Origin: JBEHWX01 sp048498995 | GTDB lineage: Bacteria; Bacteroidota; Ignavibacteria; OLB7 | NCBI GenBank assembly: GCA_048498995.1 | Contig: JBEHWX010000007.1 | Span: 35,163 to 99,162, forward strand | Direction: 5' to 3' | DNA length: 64,000 bases | Shown: in pieces, positions 18,982-28,008 of the stretch | Numbering within the stretch: position 1 is the stretch's first letter | Layout: every line of letters starts with the position of its first letter | Notes under the pieces: model-generated | What the model saw: only the letters and a program-made list of their open reading frames with translations | What the model was told of the DNA's origin: nothing | The model's database searches: none | Position numbers and translations under genes: made by a program

Positions 18982-20046
18982 ATGCCTTCACATCCCGCTT
19001 CCGAGGTCACGCCCGATGGGCGCGATGCTTCGAGTCCCGTTGCGTCCGGACGCTCCGCGACAACCGAATCTCCCCTCATCTCCATCATCATCCTGACGCG
19101 CAACCGGAACCGTGAGGTGATGCGCGCCGTGGCCTCGGCCCTCGCGCAGAGCTACGAGCCGTTCGAGGTGATCGTGCTCGACAATGCCTCCGACCGAAGC
19201 CCGGAGCCGGATCTGCTCGAGCGCTTCGGCGGCGATCCACGCCTTTGCTTCCTCCGCTCCGACCGGAATCTCGGCGCCGCCGGCGGACGCAATCATGCCG
19301 TGGCCGAGGCGCGCGGCGGCTATCTGCTCTACCTCGACGACGACGCCCGCCTTCTCGATGAAAACGCACTCCAGTACGTCGCGCGATTTTTCGACCGCTA
19401 TCCGGATGCCGGCGCGCTCCAGTTCTCGGCCGTCGCTCCCGATGGCGAGGAGCTCTATCCGGATCACGGCCCCCGGTTCGATCCGGAGCTTCCCGAGCTG
19501 ACACTGATGAACTATCTGGTGACGTGCGGGTGCGCGGTGCCCCGGAGCGCGCACGATGCAACCGGAGGATTTCCGGAGGAGATAGAGGTCTATTACGAGG
19601 ACAACCACTACGCGTTCGCCCTGCTTCGAGCCGGGCTCGCGATCTACCACACCGACGCGATCCGCGTCGAGCACCCGCGCAGCGACGCGCGGAGCGGTCC
19701 GCGGCATCGGCGGTTTCACTTCCTGAAGGCGCGGAACGTTACCTGGCTCTTCCTTTCCTTCTTCCCGATCGGCGAGGCGCCGCGGTTCATTCTCCGCTTT
19801 CAGGCGGGACATCTGATCGAGGCTCTGCGCGCCGGGAACGCCGTTGCCTGGCTGCTCGGAGCGCTCGCGGCCCTGCCGGGCGCGCCACGGTGCATCCGGC
19901 GCCGGCCGAAGCTCACGCCGGAACAGATCGCCCGCGTTCATCTGCTCGATCGCCATCGGGAGCTGCTTCCGGACCTTGCCCCAACGGCGCATGAACGGCG
20001 GGAAACTGGCCGGAATCACCCCGAGCGTCCGCTCCAGTCCGGATAA
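18982..20046 (+). CDS. Glycosyltransferase family 2 protein
   Basis: 354 residues. GT-A fold: the strand ISIIILTRNRN begins near residue 34, VIVLDNASD follows, then RNLGAAGGRNHAV and the metal-binding LLYLDDDA (Asp-Asp-Asp). The acceptor side shows VTCGCAVPR and GGFPEEIEVYYEDNHYAFAL, with the ED pair expected for the catalytic base region. The C-terminus has one hydrophobic amphipathic stretch (ARNVTWLFLSFFPIG), which may dock to the membrane. It resembles rhamnosyltransferase-like GT2 enzymes of surface glycan synthesis; donor and acceptor are unknown. The ATG at 18982 is chosen because upstream in-frame codons encode low-complexity sequence. Confidence 0.85.
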   Translation: MPSHPASEVTPDGRDASSPVASGRSATTESPLISIIILTRNRNREVMRAVASALAQSYEPFEVIVLDNASDRSPEPDLLERFGGDPRLCFLRSDRNLGAAGGRNHAVAEARGGYLLYLDDDARLLDENALQYVARFFDRYPDAGALQFSAVAPDGEELYPDHGPRFDPELPELTLMNYLVTCGCAVPRSAHDATGGFPEEIEVYYEDNHYAFALLRAGLAIYHTDAIRVEHPRSDARSGPRHRRFHFLKARNVTWLFLSFFPIGEAPRFILRFQAGHLIEALRAGNAVAWLLGALAALPGAPRCIRRRPKLTPEQIARVHLLDRHRELLPDLAPTAHERRETGRNHPERPLQSG

Positions 20047-20087
20047 GCCGACCGGTCGGCCGAGGCGGATTTGCGCGTTTCCCCTGG

Positions 20088-20117
20088 TTGATTCTCGCCG
20101 GTTCCGTTGTACATTCC
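20088..20117 (+). promoter_or_regulatory. Promoter upstream of the MoxR-type ATPase
   Basis: TTG at 20088-20090, a 19-base spacer, then TACATTCC at 20110-20117. This fits the TTG-N19-TAnnTTyG pattern seen in this window. The ATPase ATG is 73 bases further on. Confidence 0.5.
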
Positions 20118-20189
20118 CTGTTCATGGTCCGCCCGAACGGCGGATCTCCCCTGAATTATGTCCATCGACTACGCACAAGGGAACCGTAC

Positions 20190-21503
20190 ATGGTGGAGTC
20201 GGCTCCGGCCCTGAACGTCCAGCAGACGATTCTGAGCCTTCAGGACGCGATAGAGTTCGTCAACTCCCGCGTCATCAACCGCGCCGATGTCGTCGAGCAG
20301 ATCTTCTGCGCCCTGCTGACCGGCGAGCACGCCCTGGTGCAGAGCCGGACCGGCGTCGCGAAATCGCTCATGACCGAGCAGATCTTCCGGATGTTTACCG
20401 GCGCGCGCTACTTCAAGGTCCAGGCCTCCAAGGAACAGCAGCCGGATACCTACTTCGGCGGCATGGACCTGGAAGAGCTGAAGAAGGGGCGGATCGTCCA
20501 CAATACCGCCGGCTCCCTGGTCGAGAGCGAGTTCGGCTTCATCGACGAGATCTTCGACGCCAACGATTACACGCTCCGCTCCCTCCTCTCCCTGCTGAAC
20601 GAGCGCGAGCTGATCCTCGGCGTGCAGCATCAGCACGCGGCCATCCACACCGTGGTGGCCGCCACCAACTATCTGCGCATCAGCGAGATCACCGAGGCGC
20701 TTCTCGACCGCTTCAGCTATCAGTCGGTGATCTACCCGGACAAGGATCCCTACGCCCAGTACCTGATCTCCCAGCAGTATCTCCGCCACGGAGGCCAGGC
20801 CGCCGCCCCGCCGAAGCAGATCGACTATTCCCTGCTGCGCGAGGTGACGATGATCTGCACCGGCCGGAGCGAGCAGATGACGATCACGATCCCGCCGGAG
20901 GTGGCCTACTACGCCAACGTGGTGATCCGCTACTACGAGGAGCTCCGGAACCGCCAGCTCGCCGGACGCCCCGAGCTGATGCCGGGACGGGATTTCTATA
21001 TCTCCCCGCGCAAGCAGATGAAGGCGCTCGACCTGCTCCGCGCCATTGCCTTCATGCACGGACGGAGCACCGTCTCGCAGGATGACGTGGACAAGCTCTA
21101 CGTGCTCTTCACCACGATCGGCATCGAGGAGGAGCGCGCGATCTGGACCAAGGCGTCGCAGACGCTCAGCCACCAGTTCAGCGCCACCAACGCGATGGAG
21201 CAGCTCAAGACGCTGCTCGACTACAAGTCGATGATCGACCAGTTGAAGCGCGATCCGGAACAGCTCCGCCAGCCGCTGACCGAGCTGGACAACATGCCGA
21301 TCAAGCGGACGCTCCGGGAATGGGCCCGCGAGACGTTCGGCCGCGCCGACGTGAACACCGAGAACAACCGCCGTCTGCTCGAGGAGTTCCTGGAGAAGCT
21401 TCAGCCGATGACCGACGAGGTGCGCGACCTGAAGCAGCAGCTCCAGCGCGATCTCCGCATCCTCTTCCAGGCCCGATCCGGCAACGACTCGCCGCTCGGA
21501 TAA
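20190..21503 (+). CDS. MoxR-type AAA+ ATPase
   Basis: 437 residues. AAA+ proteins of this type act with a VWA protein as a chaperone pair for metal insertion or complex assembly. Walker A region: ALVQSRTGVAKSLMTEQIF, in which the usual first Gly of GxxGxxKS is Arg/Ser. Walker B: GFIDEIFDAND. Sensor 1: VVAATNYLRI; arginine-finger region ALLDRF. The C-terminal lid contains ISPRKQMKALDLLRAIAF. The ATG at 20190 (MVESAPALN) is used; an in-frame ATG at 20124 lies just behind the promoter. The VWA partner follows at 21596. Confidence 0.88.
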   Translation: MVESAPALNVQQTILSLQDAIEFVNSRVINRADVVEQIFCALLTGEHALVQSRTGVAKSLMTEQIFRMFTGARYFKVQASKEQQPDTYFGGMDLEELKKGRIVHNTAGSLVESEFGFIDEIFDANDYTLRSLLSLLNERELILGVQHQHAAIHTVVAATNYLRISEITEALLDRFSYQSVIYPDKDPYAQYLISQQYLRHGGQAAAPPKQIDYSLLREVTMICTGRSEQMTITIPPEVAYYANVVIRYYEELRNRQLAGRPELMPGRDFYISPRKQMKALDLLRAIAFMHGRSTVSQDDVDKLYVLFTTIGIEEERAIWTKASQTLSHQFSATNAMEQLKTLLDYKSMIDQLKRDPEQLRQPLTELDNMPIKRTLREWARETFGRADVNTENNRRLLEEFLEKLQPMTDEVRDLKQQLQRDLRILFQARSGNDSPLG

Positions 21504-21595
21504 CGCCCCCGCGGATAACGCGCCGGCGGCATGCGCATCGACGTCAGAGGTGAATCAGCTACCGACGTGAACGAGCAAGGCACGACTTTCTCCGG

Positions 21596-23113
21596 ATGAA
21601 GCACGACGTTCTGAATCATAGCGCCTTCTTCGAGCACATGGAGCAATTCGGGTACTTCCGCGACCTGGAGGAGCTCCTGCCGGAGGATTTCACCGCGGTC
21701 TTCGAGATCGCCCGCGTGCTGGAGGATCAGGACTCGCCGCTGTTCCGGAGCCTCGCCGCGGTTATGACCGTGACGCCGCCGCATCGCGCCGAAGAGCCCA
21801 AGCCGAGCCGTGAGTGGAAGCCGAACCGGAATATCACGCACAGCGAGGAATATGAGGCCGAGCTGATGCGGAGCGTCTCCGACGTCAAGCGAATCCTGCC
21901 GCACCAGCACCTGCTGCCGGAGGAGGTGTTCATGCAGCGGCTGGCCCGCCGCTCCCTCTGGATCAACCTGCCGAAGGCGCCGGTCACCCTCCCCTACAAA
22001 TCGACGGACCGCGACTACTCCCCGAACAATTTCAAGCAGAAGGTCTACCTGCTGGTCGACACGTCGACCTCGATGAGCTCGCACCATCGGATTCAGATGG
22101 CCAAGGCGGTGGTCTACGTGTTCCTGAAGCGGAACCTCGCCGAGCTCGGCCACATCTACCTCCGGACGTTCGACGCCGATGTCGGGCCGCTGCAGCGGGC
22201 CACCGACGAGGCGAGCCTTCGCCGGCTGATCCACTACACGATGCGCCTGAGCCGCCTGGGCAACGGCACCGTGATGGAGCGGGCACTGCTGCAGGCGACC
22301 GAGGATATCCAGGCGCAGGCCGCCCTCTCCGGCGCCGAGATCCTGATGGTCACCGACGGCGCCAGCCATCTTGACGCCGACCGGATCCGGGAAGCGCTCG
22401 GGGAGACGATCCGGATCAACACGATCAAGATCGGCAATGCCGCGCTCCACCCGGACGAGAAGCTGCTCCGGGAGATGGCCTCCAAGGGAAGCGGTCCGCA
22501 GCAGAAGGAGCTGGCCCGGCTCGAGGAGGATCTTCGCCGCTCCCGCTTCGATCTGGAGAACGCCCCGTCCGACGGCGACAAGCGGGCGCTCAGAACGCAC
22601 ATCGCCTCGATCGAGTCGCGCGCCGCGCAACTCCGTGGCCGCCTGATCGACCGGCTGCGCGACACCTACGGCCGCGAGATCGAGTCGCTCTCGAGCGTCT
22701 ACGTCAATGTGGACGATATCTCGGCCGACGCGATCTTCATCCTCAGCCAGACCGAGATCGACGAGATCCGCGCGCTCCTGGCCGAGGTGGAATCCGACTT
22801 CACCGACGGCATCGACGCCGATTCGCTCCGGGAGGCGGCGCTGCTCTACGAGCATGTGGAGATGCTCACCAAGCAGACCTCCGACCCGGAGCAGCTTCGC
22901 CAGCTCAAGGAGCTCACCGACCGCCTGGAGGAGCTTCTGAAGGATATCCTCGACAAGAGCCACGCGCCGAGCTCGATGCTGAACATCACCCGGAACGACA
23001 TCCGCGACCTGCAGATGATGCTCCGGATGAAGGGGCCCGGCCAGAGCGGCAAGCGCTTCTCCCTCCTGATGGCCCTTCTGCGCAAACTTCTCAGCCGCGT
23101 GTTCAAGCGCTGA
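21596..23113 (+). CDS. VWA-domain protein, partner of the MoxR-type ATPase
   Basis: 505 residues, no signal peptide. The VWA domain starts near residue 150 with the MIDAS motif VDTSTSMSS (D-x-S-x-S form with Thr between), followed by the conserved Thr in GNGTVMERAL and the Asp in MVTDGASHLD. The C-terminal 200 residues are strongly helical and charged (KELARLEEDLRRSRFDLEN), predicted coiled coil. It lies 92 bases downstream of the ATPase, on the same strand. By analogy with RavA-ViaA and MoxR-VWA pairs it likely helps assemble or remodel a protein complex; the target is unknown. Confidence 0.85.
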   Translation: MKHDVLNHSAFFEHMEQFGYFRDLEELLPEDFTAVFEIARVLEDQDSPLFRSLAAVMTVTPPHRAEEPKPSREWKPNRNITHSEEYEAELMRSVSDVKRILPHQHLLPEEVFMQRLARRSLWINLPKAPVTLPYKSTDRDYSPNNFKQKVYLLVDTSTSMSSHHRIQMAKAVVYVFLKRNLAELGHIYLRTFDADVGPLQRATDEASLRRLIHYTMRLSRLGNGTVMERALLQATEDIQAQAALSGAEILMVTDGASHLDADRIREALGETIRINTIKIGNAALHPDEKLLREMASKGSGPQQKELARLEEDLRRSRFDLENAPSDGDKRALRTHIASIESRAAQLRGRLIDRLRDTYGREIESLSSVYVNVDDISADAIFILSQTEIDEIRALLAEVESDFTDGIDADSLREAALLYEHVEMLTKQTSDPEQLRQLKELTDRLEELLKDILDKSHAPSSMLNITRNDIRDLQMMLRMKGPGQSGKRFSLLMALLRKLLSRVFKR

Positions 23114-23128
23114 GCCCCCCTCGAGTCC

Positions 23129-24106
23129 ATGCCGATCATCCACGAATCCTCCTTCCGCCCGGCTCTCCTGCTCGGCCCGCACCTGCAGACGATCATCCCG
23201 GCGATGTTCCCCCCACGCGTTGCGGTGAGCTACCGGCGCGAGCGGATCGACACGCCCGACGGCGACTTTCTCGATCTCGACTGGCTCCGCTCCGGCTCGC
23301 GGCGCGTGGCGATTCTGCAGCACGGGCTCGAGGGGAGCTCCGGACGTCCCTACATCCGCGGGATGGCCGCGGCGCTGCGCGATGCCGGGTGGGACGTGCT
23401 CGCCTGGAATTTCCGCGGCTGCGGCGGCCAGACCAATCGGACGCTCCGCTGGTATCACAGCGGCGAGACCGGCGATCTCCGCCACGTGATCGCGCATGCG
23501 CTCGCGACCGTCGGCTACGAGCAGGTCGCGCTGATCGGCTTCAGTCTCGGCGGGAACATGACGCTGAAATATCTGGGCGAGGAGGGGGAATCGATCGATC
23601 CCCGGATCGTCGGCGCGGTGACGTTCTCGGTGCCATGCGACCTGAAGTCGAGCGCGCTCCGGCTGGCCGATCGCTCCAACAGGATCTACATGCGACGGTT
23701 TCTGCGGACCCTGGCCGACAAGGTGCGGCGGAAGATGGCGGTGATGCCCGGCATGCTGAGCGACGAGGGACTGAAGGGGATCGCGACGTTTCAGGAGTTC
23801 GACGACCGCTACACCGCGCCGCTGCACGGATTCCGGGATGCAGAGGAGTACTGGGCGCGCTCCAGCAGCCGCGCTTTTCTCGAACGGATACGGGTTCCGG
23901 CGCTGCTGGTCAACGCGCTGGACGATCCGTTCCTGGCGCCCCCCTGCTATCCGGCCGCGGAGGCGGAGCGGAGCCGATATTTCCATCTGGAGACGCCACG
24001 CTCCGGAGGGCATGTGGGGTTCGTGGCCGCCGGTCCCGACCGGCGCTGGATGGAGTGGCGCGCGCTGGAATTTCTTGCCCCGCTCCTGCACGGCCGGGCA
24101 TCGTGA
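23129..24106 (+). CDS. YheT-type alpha/beta hydrolase
   Basis: 325 residues. Typical YheT/ABHD1 start: FRPALLLGPHLQTIIP. The lid and oxyanion region is ILQHGLEGSSGRPYI, followed by NFRGCGGQTN. The nucleophile elbow is IGFSLGGNMTLKYLG. The acid is in NALDDPFLAP and the histidine in SGGHVGFV, so the Ser-Asp-His triad is complete. These enzymes are predicted esterases or lipases without a settled substrate. It follows the VWA gene by 15 bases, so it is probably the third gene of that operon. Confidence 0.9.
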   Translation: MPIIHESSFRPALLLGPHLQTIIPAMFPPRVAVSYRRERIDTPDGDFLDLDWLRSGSRRVAILQHGLEGSSGRPYIRGMAAALRDAGWDVLAWNFRGCGGQTNRTLRWYHSGETGDLRHVIAHALATVGYEQVALIGFSLGGNMTLKYLGEEGESIDPRIVGAVTFSVPCDLKSSALRLADRSNRIYMRRFLRTLADKVRRKMAVMPGMLSDEGLKGIATFQEFDDRYTAPLHGFRDAEEYWARSSSRAFLERIRVPALLVNALDDPFLAPPCYPAAEAERSRYFHLETPRSGGHVGFVAAGPDRRWMEWRALEFLAPLLHGRAS

Positions 24107-24158
24107 ACGGGCCGACCAGAGCGACGGATCGTAATTAGGGTTCGGAGAGATACCGGAG

Positions 24159-24166
24159 TATATTGC
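24159..24166 (+). promoter_or_regulatory. Possible -7 box upstream of the PAS hybrid kinase
   Basis: TATATTGC, close to the TAnATTyG boxes seen elsewhere; 43 bases before the first in-frame start. No TTG at the expected distance. Confidence 0.3.
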
Positions 24167-24208
24167 CACGTTCATGCGCGCCCACGCACGAATGCGTTAT
24201 CGGCCCCG

Positions 24209-27200
24209 TTGGCCGAAGTTCCCCACAGGTGTGCAGTGCCTCTCCGCCGAATACTCCGATATCTCCCAACGCTCCTGCTGGCCGCGGCCGTCGCGCTGAT
24301 GATCGTCTCGATGCCGATGACGATCCAGATCGCGGGCTGCCTGGTGCTGCTGACGAGCCTGGGAGCGGCGTGGCTCGGCGACCGCTGGGCCGGCGTGGCC
24401 GCGGCCGTTATCGGCGCCTCGGCGATGCTCGTCGCGGCGCTCCGGACCACTTCGGCCGATCAGACGCCGGCGCTCACCATCATTACTCTTCTGCTCGTTG
24501 CCGCCGTCGCCCTCTCCCTCCTGATCGGACGCCGCCCGGCCGCCGAATCCTCGGACGAACCTTCCGAGGAATCCGCCGGTGAATCCAACGTTGGCTTCCT
24601 CTCCGCCTCCGGCGACAGGCTCGCACGGATCGTGATGGACCGGACCGGCGACGGAGTCTTCATTACCGACGGCGCGGGAATGTTCCTGAGCGCCAATCGA
24701 GCCGCGCTCGACATGCTCGGGTATGCGCTGCCGGAGCTGGTCGGCCGGAACAGCGCGGAGCTCTTCGCCGACGACGACCGGCTTCGCGAGCCGATGCGCC
24801 TTCCGGACGCCGATGGCGCGCCGATGGCCACGCTCCGGAGGCTCCGTCGCAAGGACGGGAGAATCATCACCGTGGAGGGGGATGGAATACGCCTGGAAGA
24901 TGGGCGCCTCGTCGGCATCTGGCACGACGTCTCGGCGCTCAGCGCGGCGCACGAGGCGGTGAGCTCCATCCGAAGCAAATTCGAGGCGGTCGGCGCCGCG
25001 GTCGACGGCCTCGTCTACGAATGGAATCCCTCGACCCGCATCGCCATGCGGAGCCACGGGCTGAACGAGCATTTCGGGTATCCGCCGGAGATGGTGGATT
25101 CGACCGTCGACTGGTGGGCCGATCGCATCCACCCGGACGACCGCCCGGAAACCGACCGGATCGTCCGCGACGCCGTTGCCGCCGGCTCCGGGTTCTCCCT
25201 CGAATATCGCTTCCGCGCCGGCGACGGCCAGTACCGCTACGTTACCGATCGGGCCGTGGTGCTGCGCGACCGGAACGGCGCGGCCACCGCCGTGGTCGGC
25301 TGCGTCCTCGATGTGGATGAGCAGCGCCGCTCCGAGCTTGCCCTGGCCGCCTCCGATGCCCGATTCCGCCAGCTCGCCGATGCCATGCCGATCTTCGTCT
25401 GGACCGCCCGCCCCGACGGCTCCTTCGAGTTCTTCAACCGACGCTGGAGCGAGTACTCCGGCCTGAGCGTCGAGGCCGCCAGCCTCGACATGCGCGCCAC
25501 GCTGCATCCCGACGACCTCGACCAGTGCGCCCAGGCCTGGTTCAGCTCCATCCGGACCGGCGCCCCCTACCAGATGGAATGCCGCTATCGCGATGCCTCC
25601 ACCGGCGCCTACCGATGGCACCTGGCGCGCGCGGTTCCGGCTCGCGACTCCGAGGGACGCGTGATCCGCTGGTACGGCACCGGCACCGACATCGACGACG
25701 TGAAGCAGGCGCAGACGCGGCTGAAGCAACAGCTCGACCTGATCCGGACCATCACCGACAACGCCGCCGACTCCCTCTTCCTGATGGACCCGGACGGGAA
25801 TCTCACCTTCATGAATCCCGCCGCGGAGCGGACCTTCGGATGGCGCCAGGAGGAGATCCTCGGCCGGAGGCTCCACGACGTGGTCCATTACCGGCACCCG
25901 GACGGCCGTCCCTACCCGATGATAGACTGCCCGCTCGGCAGCGTCTTCAAGACCGGCCAGACCATCACCGGCCATGAGGATGTGTTCTACCATTACGATG
26001 GCTCTCCCATCGACGTGGTCTGCTCGAACGCGGTGATCGTGCTGGACGGAAAAGTCACCGGCGCGGTGCTGATGGTGCAGGACAACCGCGCGCGGAAGAA
26101 CGCGGAGCGGGAGCGCGCCGAGGCGTTGAGCCGCGAGCGGAGCGCGCGCATGGATGCCGAGCGGGCGCAGCGCCGCTCCTCCCTCCTTGCCGAGGCCGGA
26201 GAGATCTTCTCGACGATGCGGGGGGAAGCTCAAGGCCTCGAAACCCTGGTCCGCCGTCTCGTCTCCTCCTTCGCCGACGGCGCCGTGGTGGTAACCCTGG
26301 AGGAAAGCGGCGCGCCGACACCCTCCGCGATCGCCGACGCCGACCCGGCGCGGGAAGAGCGCTTCCGCGACCTGATCGGTCTGCTGCTGAGCGGACATGA
26401 CGGCGGACCCGGCATTCTGGGAAACGTTATCGAGGAACGGGGAAGCTGCCTCGTCGACCGGGAGCACCTGGCCGGCCTTCGCGAGTCGCTTCCATTCGGT
26501 GCTCGGGCGCTGATGGATGAGCTCGCGCCCGGTTCCTGCATCCTGGTGCCGATCGTCGCGCGCGATCAGGCGCACGGCGCGCTGCTGCTGGTGCGCCGCC
26601 TCGGCAAGGAGCCCTTCTCGCCCGAGGATATGACGCTCGCCTTCGATCTGGCACGTCGCGCCGCCGCCGCCGTGGACAATGCGCGGCTCATCGACGCCAT
26701 CCAGCAGGCCAACGCGGCCAAGGATCGGTTCCTGGCCGTGCTCAGCCACGAACTCCGCACGCCGCTGACGCCGGTGGTCGCCTCCGTGCACGCACTTGCC
26801 GATGAAAGCCTGCCGGAGGATCTGCGGCCGCTGGTGGAGATCATCCAGCGGAACATCGAGCTGGAGACCAGGCTGATCGACGATCTGCTCGATCTTACGC
26901 GCATCATCAACGGCAAGCTCGCGCTGGCCGACGATCGCGTGGAGATCGTGGAGCTGATCCGGAGCGTGCTCGACATCTGCCGCCACGACATGGGGGAGCG
27001 CGACCTGCTGCTGGTCGTGGATCTGGCCGCCGGGCGCTCGGTCCTGAACGGCGACGCGGCGCGGCTCCGCCAGGTGCTCTGGAACCTTCTCAAGAACGCC
27101 ATCAAGTTCAGCCACGAGCGGGGCACCATCACGATCGCCACGCGCAACGTGGAGGATCGGATCGAGATCGAAGTCTCTGATCGGGGGGTCGGCATAGCGC

Positions 27201-27772
27201 CGGAGCAGCTCGCGCGGATCTTCGAGGCGTTCGAGCAGGGTCCGGCCGACACGCATCGCCGCTACGGCGGCCTCGGGCTCGGCCTCGCGATCTCCCGTTC
27301 GATCGTGCAGATGCATGGCGGCAGGATCGAGGCGAGGAGCGCCGGCGCCGAACAGGGCGCGACGTTCATCGTTTCGCTGGCCGCGGCGGAGCCAGACCCG
27401 GAGGTTCCGGCGACCGACGATCCGGGCGAAGTTCGCAGCATCTTCGTGCTCGACACGCCGACCGACACGGTGAGCATCGCGAGGCTGCTGATCGACCGCT
27501 CGGGCCGTCGGATCACCATCGCGCATTCGCTGCGCGCGGCGCTCCGCGGCATCGCCGGCGAATCCCCCGATCTGCTCCTGATCGACATCGACGCCAACCC
27601 GGACGCCGGGGAGCTGATGGCGCTCGCTCCGGAGGCGAGCATCCTTCTGGTCGGCACAACGCCGAGCATGGCGGGGCTCATGCCGATTCCCGAGGGGATC
27701 GACTATCAGTTCCTGGCCCGGCCTGTCGGCGCCGGTCGCCTCCAGGAGGCGATCGAGCCGGTACTGGGCTGA
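24209..27772 (+). CDS. Membrane PAS/GAF hybrid histidine kinase with a degenerate receiver domain
   Basis: 1187 residues from a TTG; a GTG at 24236 with AGG six bases before it is an alternative. Two or three membrane helices (residues about 15-110), then successive PAS domains (starts near 145, 260, 385 and 515; markers LDMLGYALPELVGRN, FNRRWSEYSGLS, FMNPAAERTFGWRQEEILG). A GAF-like domain lies near 665-830. The HisKA H-box is LAVLSHELRTPL; the HATPase boxes are LLKNAIKF, DRGVGIAPEQL and GGLGLGLAISRSIV. The C-terminal 110 residues look like a receiver (LLLIDIDAN), but the conserved Lys of the FLxKP strand is Arg (FLARP) and the acidic pair is weak. It may be a pseudo-receiver. The signal is unknown. 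Confidence 0.9.
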   Translation: MAEVPHRCAVPLRRILRYLPTLLLAAAVALMIVSMPMTIQIAGCLVLLTSLGAAWLGDRWAGVAAAVIGASAMLVAALRTTSADQTPALTIITLLLVAAVALSLLIGRRPAAESSDEPSEESAGESNVGFLSASGDRLARIVMDRTGDGVFITDGAGMFLSANRAALDMLGYALPELVGRNSAELFADDDRLREPMRLPDADGAPMATLRRLRRKDGRIITVEGDGIRLEDGRLVGIWHDVSALSAAHEAVSSIRSKFEAVGAAVDGLVYEWNPSTRIAMRSHGLNEHFGYPPEMVDSTVDWWADRIHPDDRPETDRIVRDAVAAGSGFSLEYRFRAGDGQYRYVTDRAVVLRDRNGAATAVVGCVLDVDEQRRSELALAASDARFRQLADAMPIFVWTARPDGSFEFFNRRWSEYSGLSVEAASLDMRATLHPDDLDQCAQAWFSSIRTGAPYQMECRYRDASTGAYRWHLARAVPARDSEGRVIRWYGTGTDIDDVKQAQTRLKQQLDLIRTITDNAADSLFLMDPDGNLTFMNPAAERTFGWRQEEILGRRLHDVVHYRHPDGRPYPMIDCPLGSVFKTGQTITGHEDVFYHYDGSPIDVVCSNAVIVLDGKVTGAVLMVQDNRARKNAERERAEALSRERSARMDAERAQRRSSLLAEAGEIFSTMRGEAQGLETLVRRLVSSFADGAVVVTLEESGAPTPSAIADADPAREERFRDLIGLLLSGHDGGPGILGNVIEERGSCLVDREHLAGLRESLPFGARALMDELAPGSCILVPIVARDQAHGALLLVRRLGKEPFSPEDMTLAFDLARRAAAAVDNARLIDAIQQANAAKDRFLAVLSHELRTPLTPVVASVHALADESLPEDLRPLVEIIQRNIELETRLIDDLLDLTRIINGKLALADDRVEIVELIRSVLDICRHDMGERDLLLVVDLAAGRSVLNGDAARLRQVLWNLLKNAIKFSHERGTITIATRNVEDRIEIEVSDRGVGIAPEQLARIFEAFEQGPADTHRRYGGLGLGLAISRSIVQMHGGRIEARSAGAEQGATFIVSLAAAEPDPEVPATDDPGEVRSIFVLDTPTDTVSIARLLIDRSGRRITIAHSLRAALRGIAGESPDLLLIDIDANPDAGELMALAPEASILLVGTTPSMAGLMPIPEGIDYQFLARPVGAGRLQEAIEPVLG

Positions 27773-28008
27773 TCGCCATTCTCCACGCGCCGCGCCGCGC
27801 CTCCCCAACCACCTCTCATCCCGACGCTCTCTTTGCGGATTCGAAGCCACGCCTCCGCGTCCGCCGTTCCGATCATCCCTACAAAGCACCATCGAGAGCA
27901 CCTGGTTGGCACGGGATGAGATGGGAAGAACCGGGCGCGCCCGGCCCGAAGGGCGGCGCGTACCGACGGGATAGACCGACGGGATAGAACCATGGAGGGA
28001 GTTGGAAG

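Noticed and set aside
24197..27901. Long minus-strand frame opposite the PAS hybrid kinase
   Set aside because: Same reason: no motif, biased composition, and a complete kinase on the plus strand.
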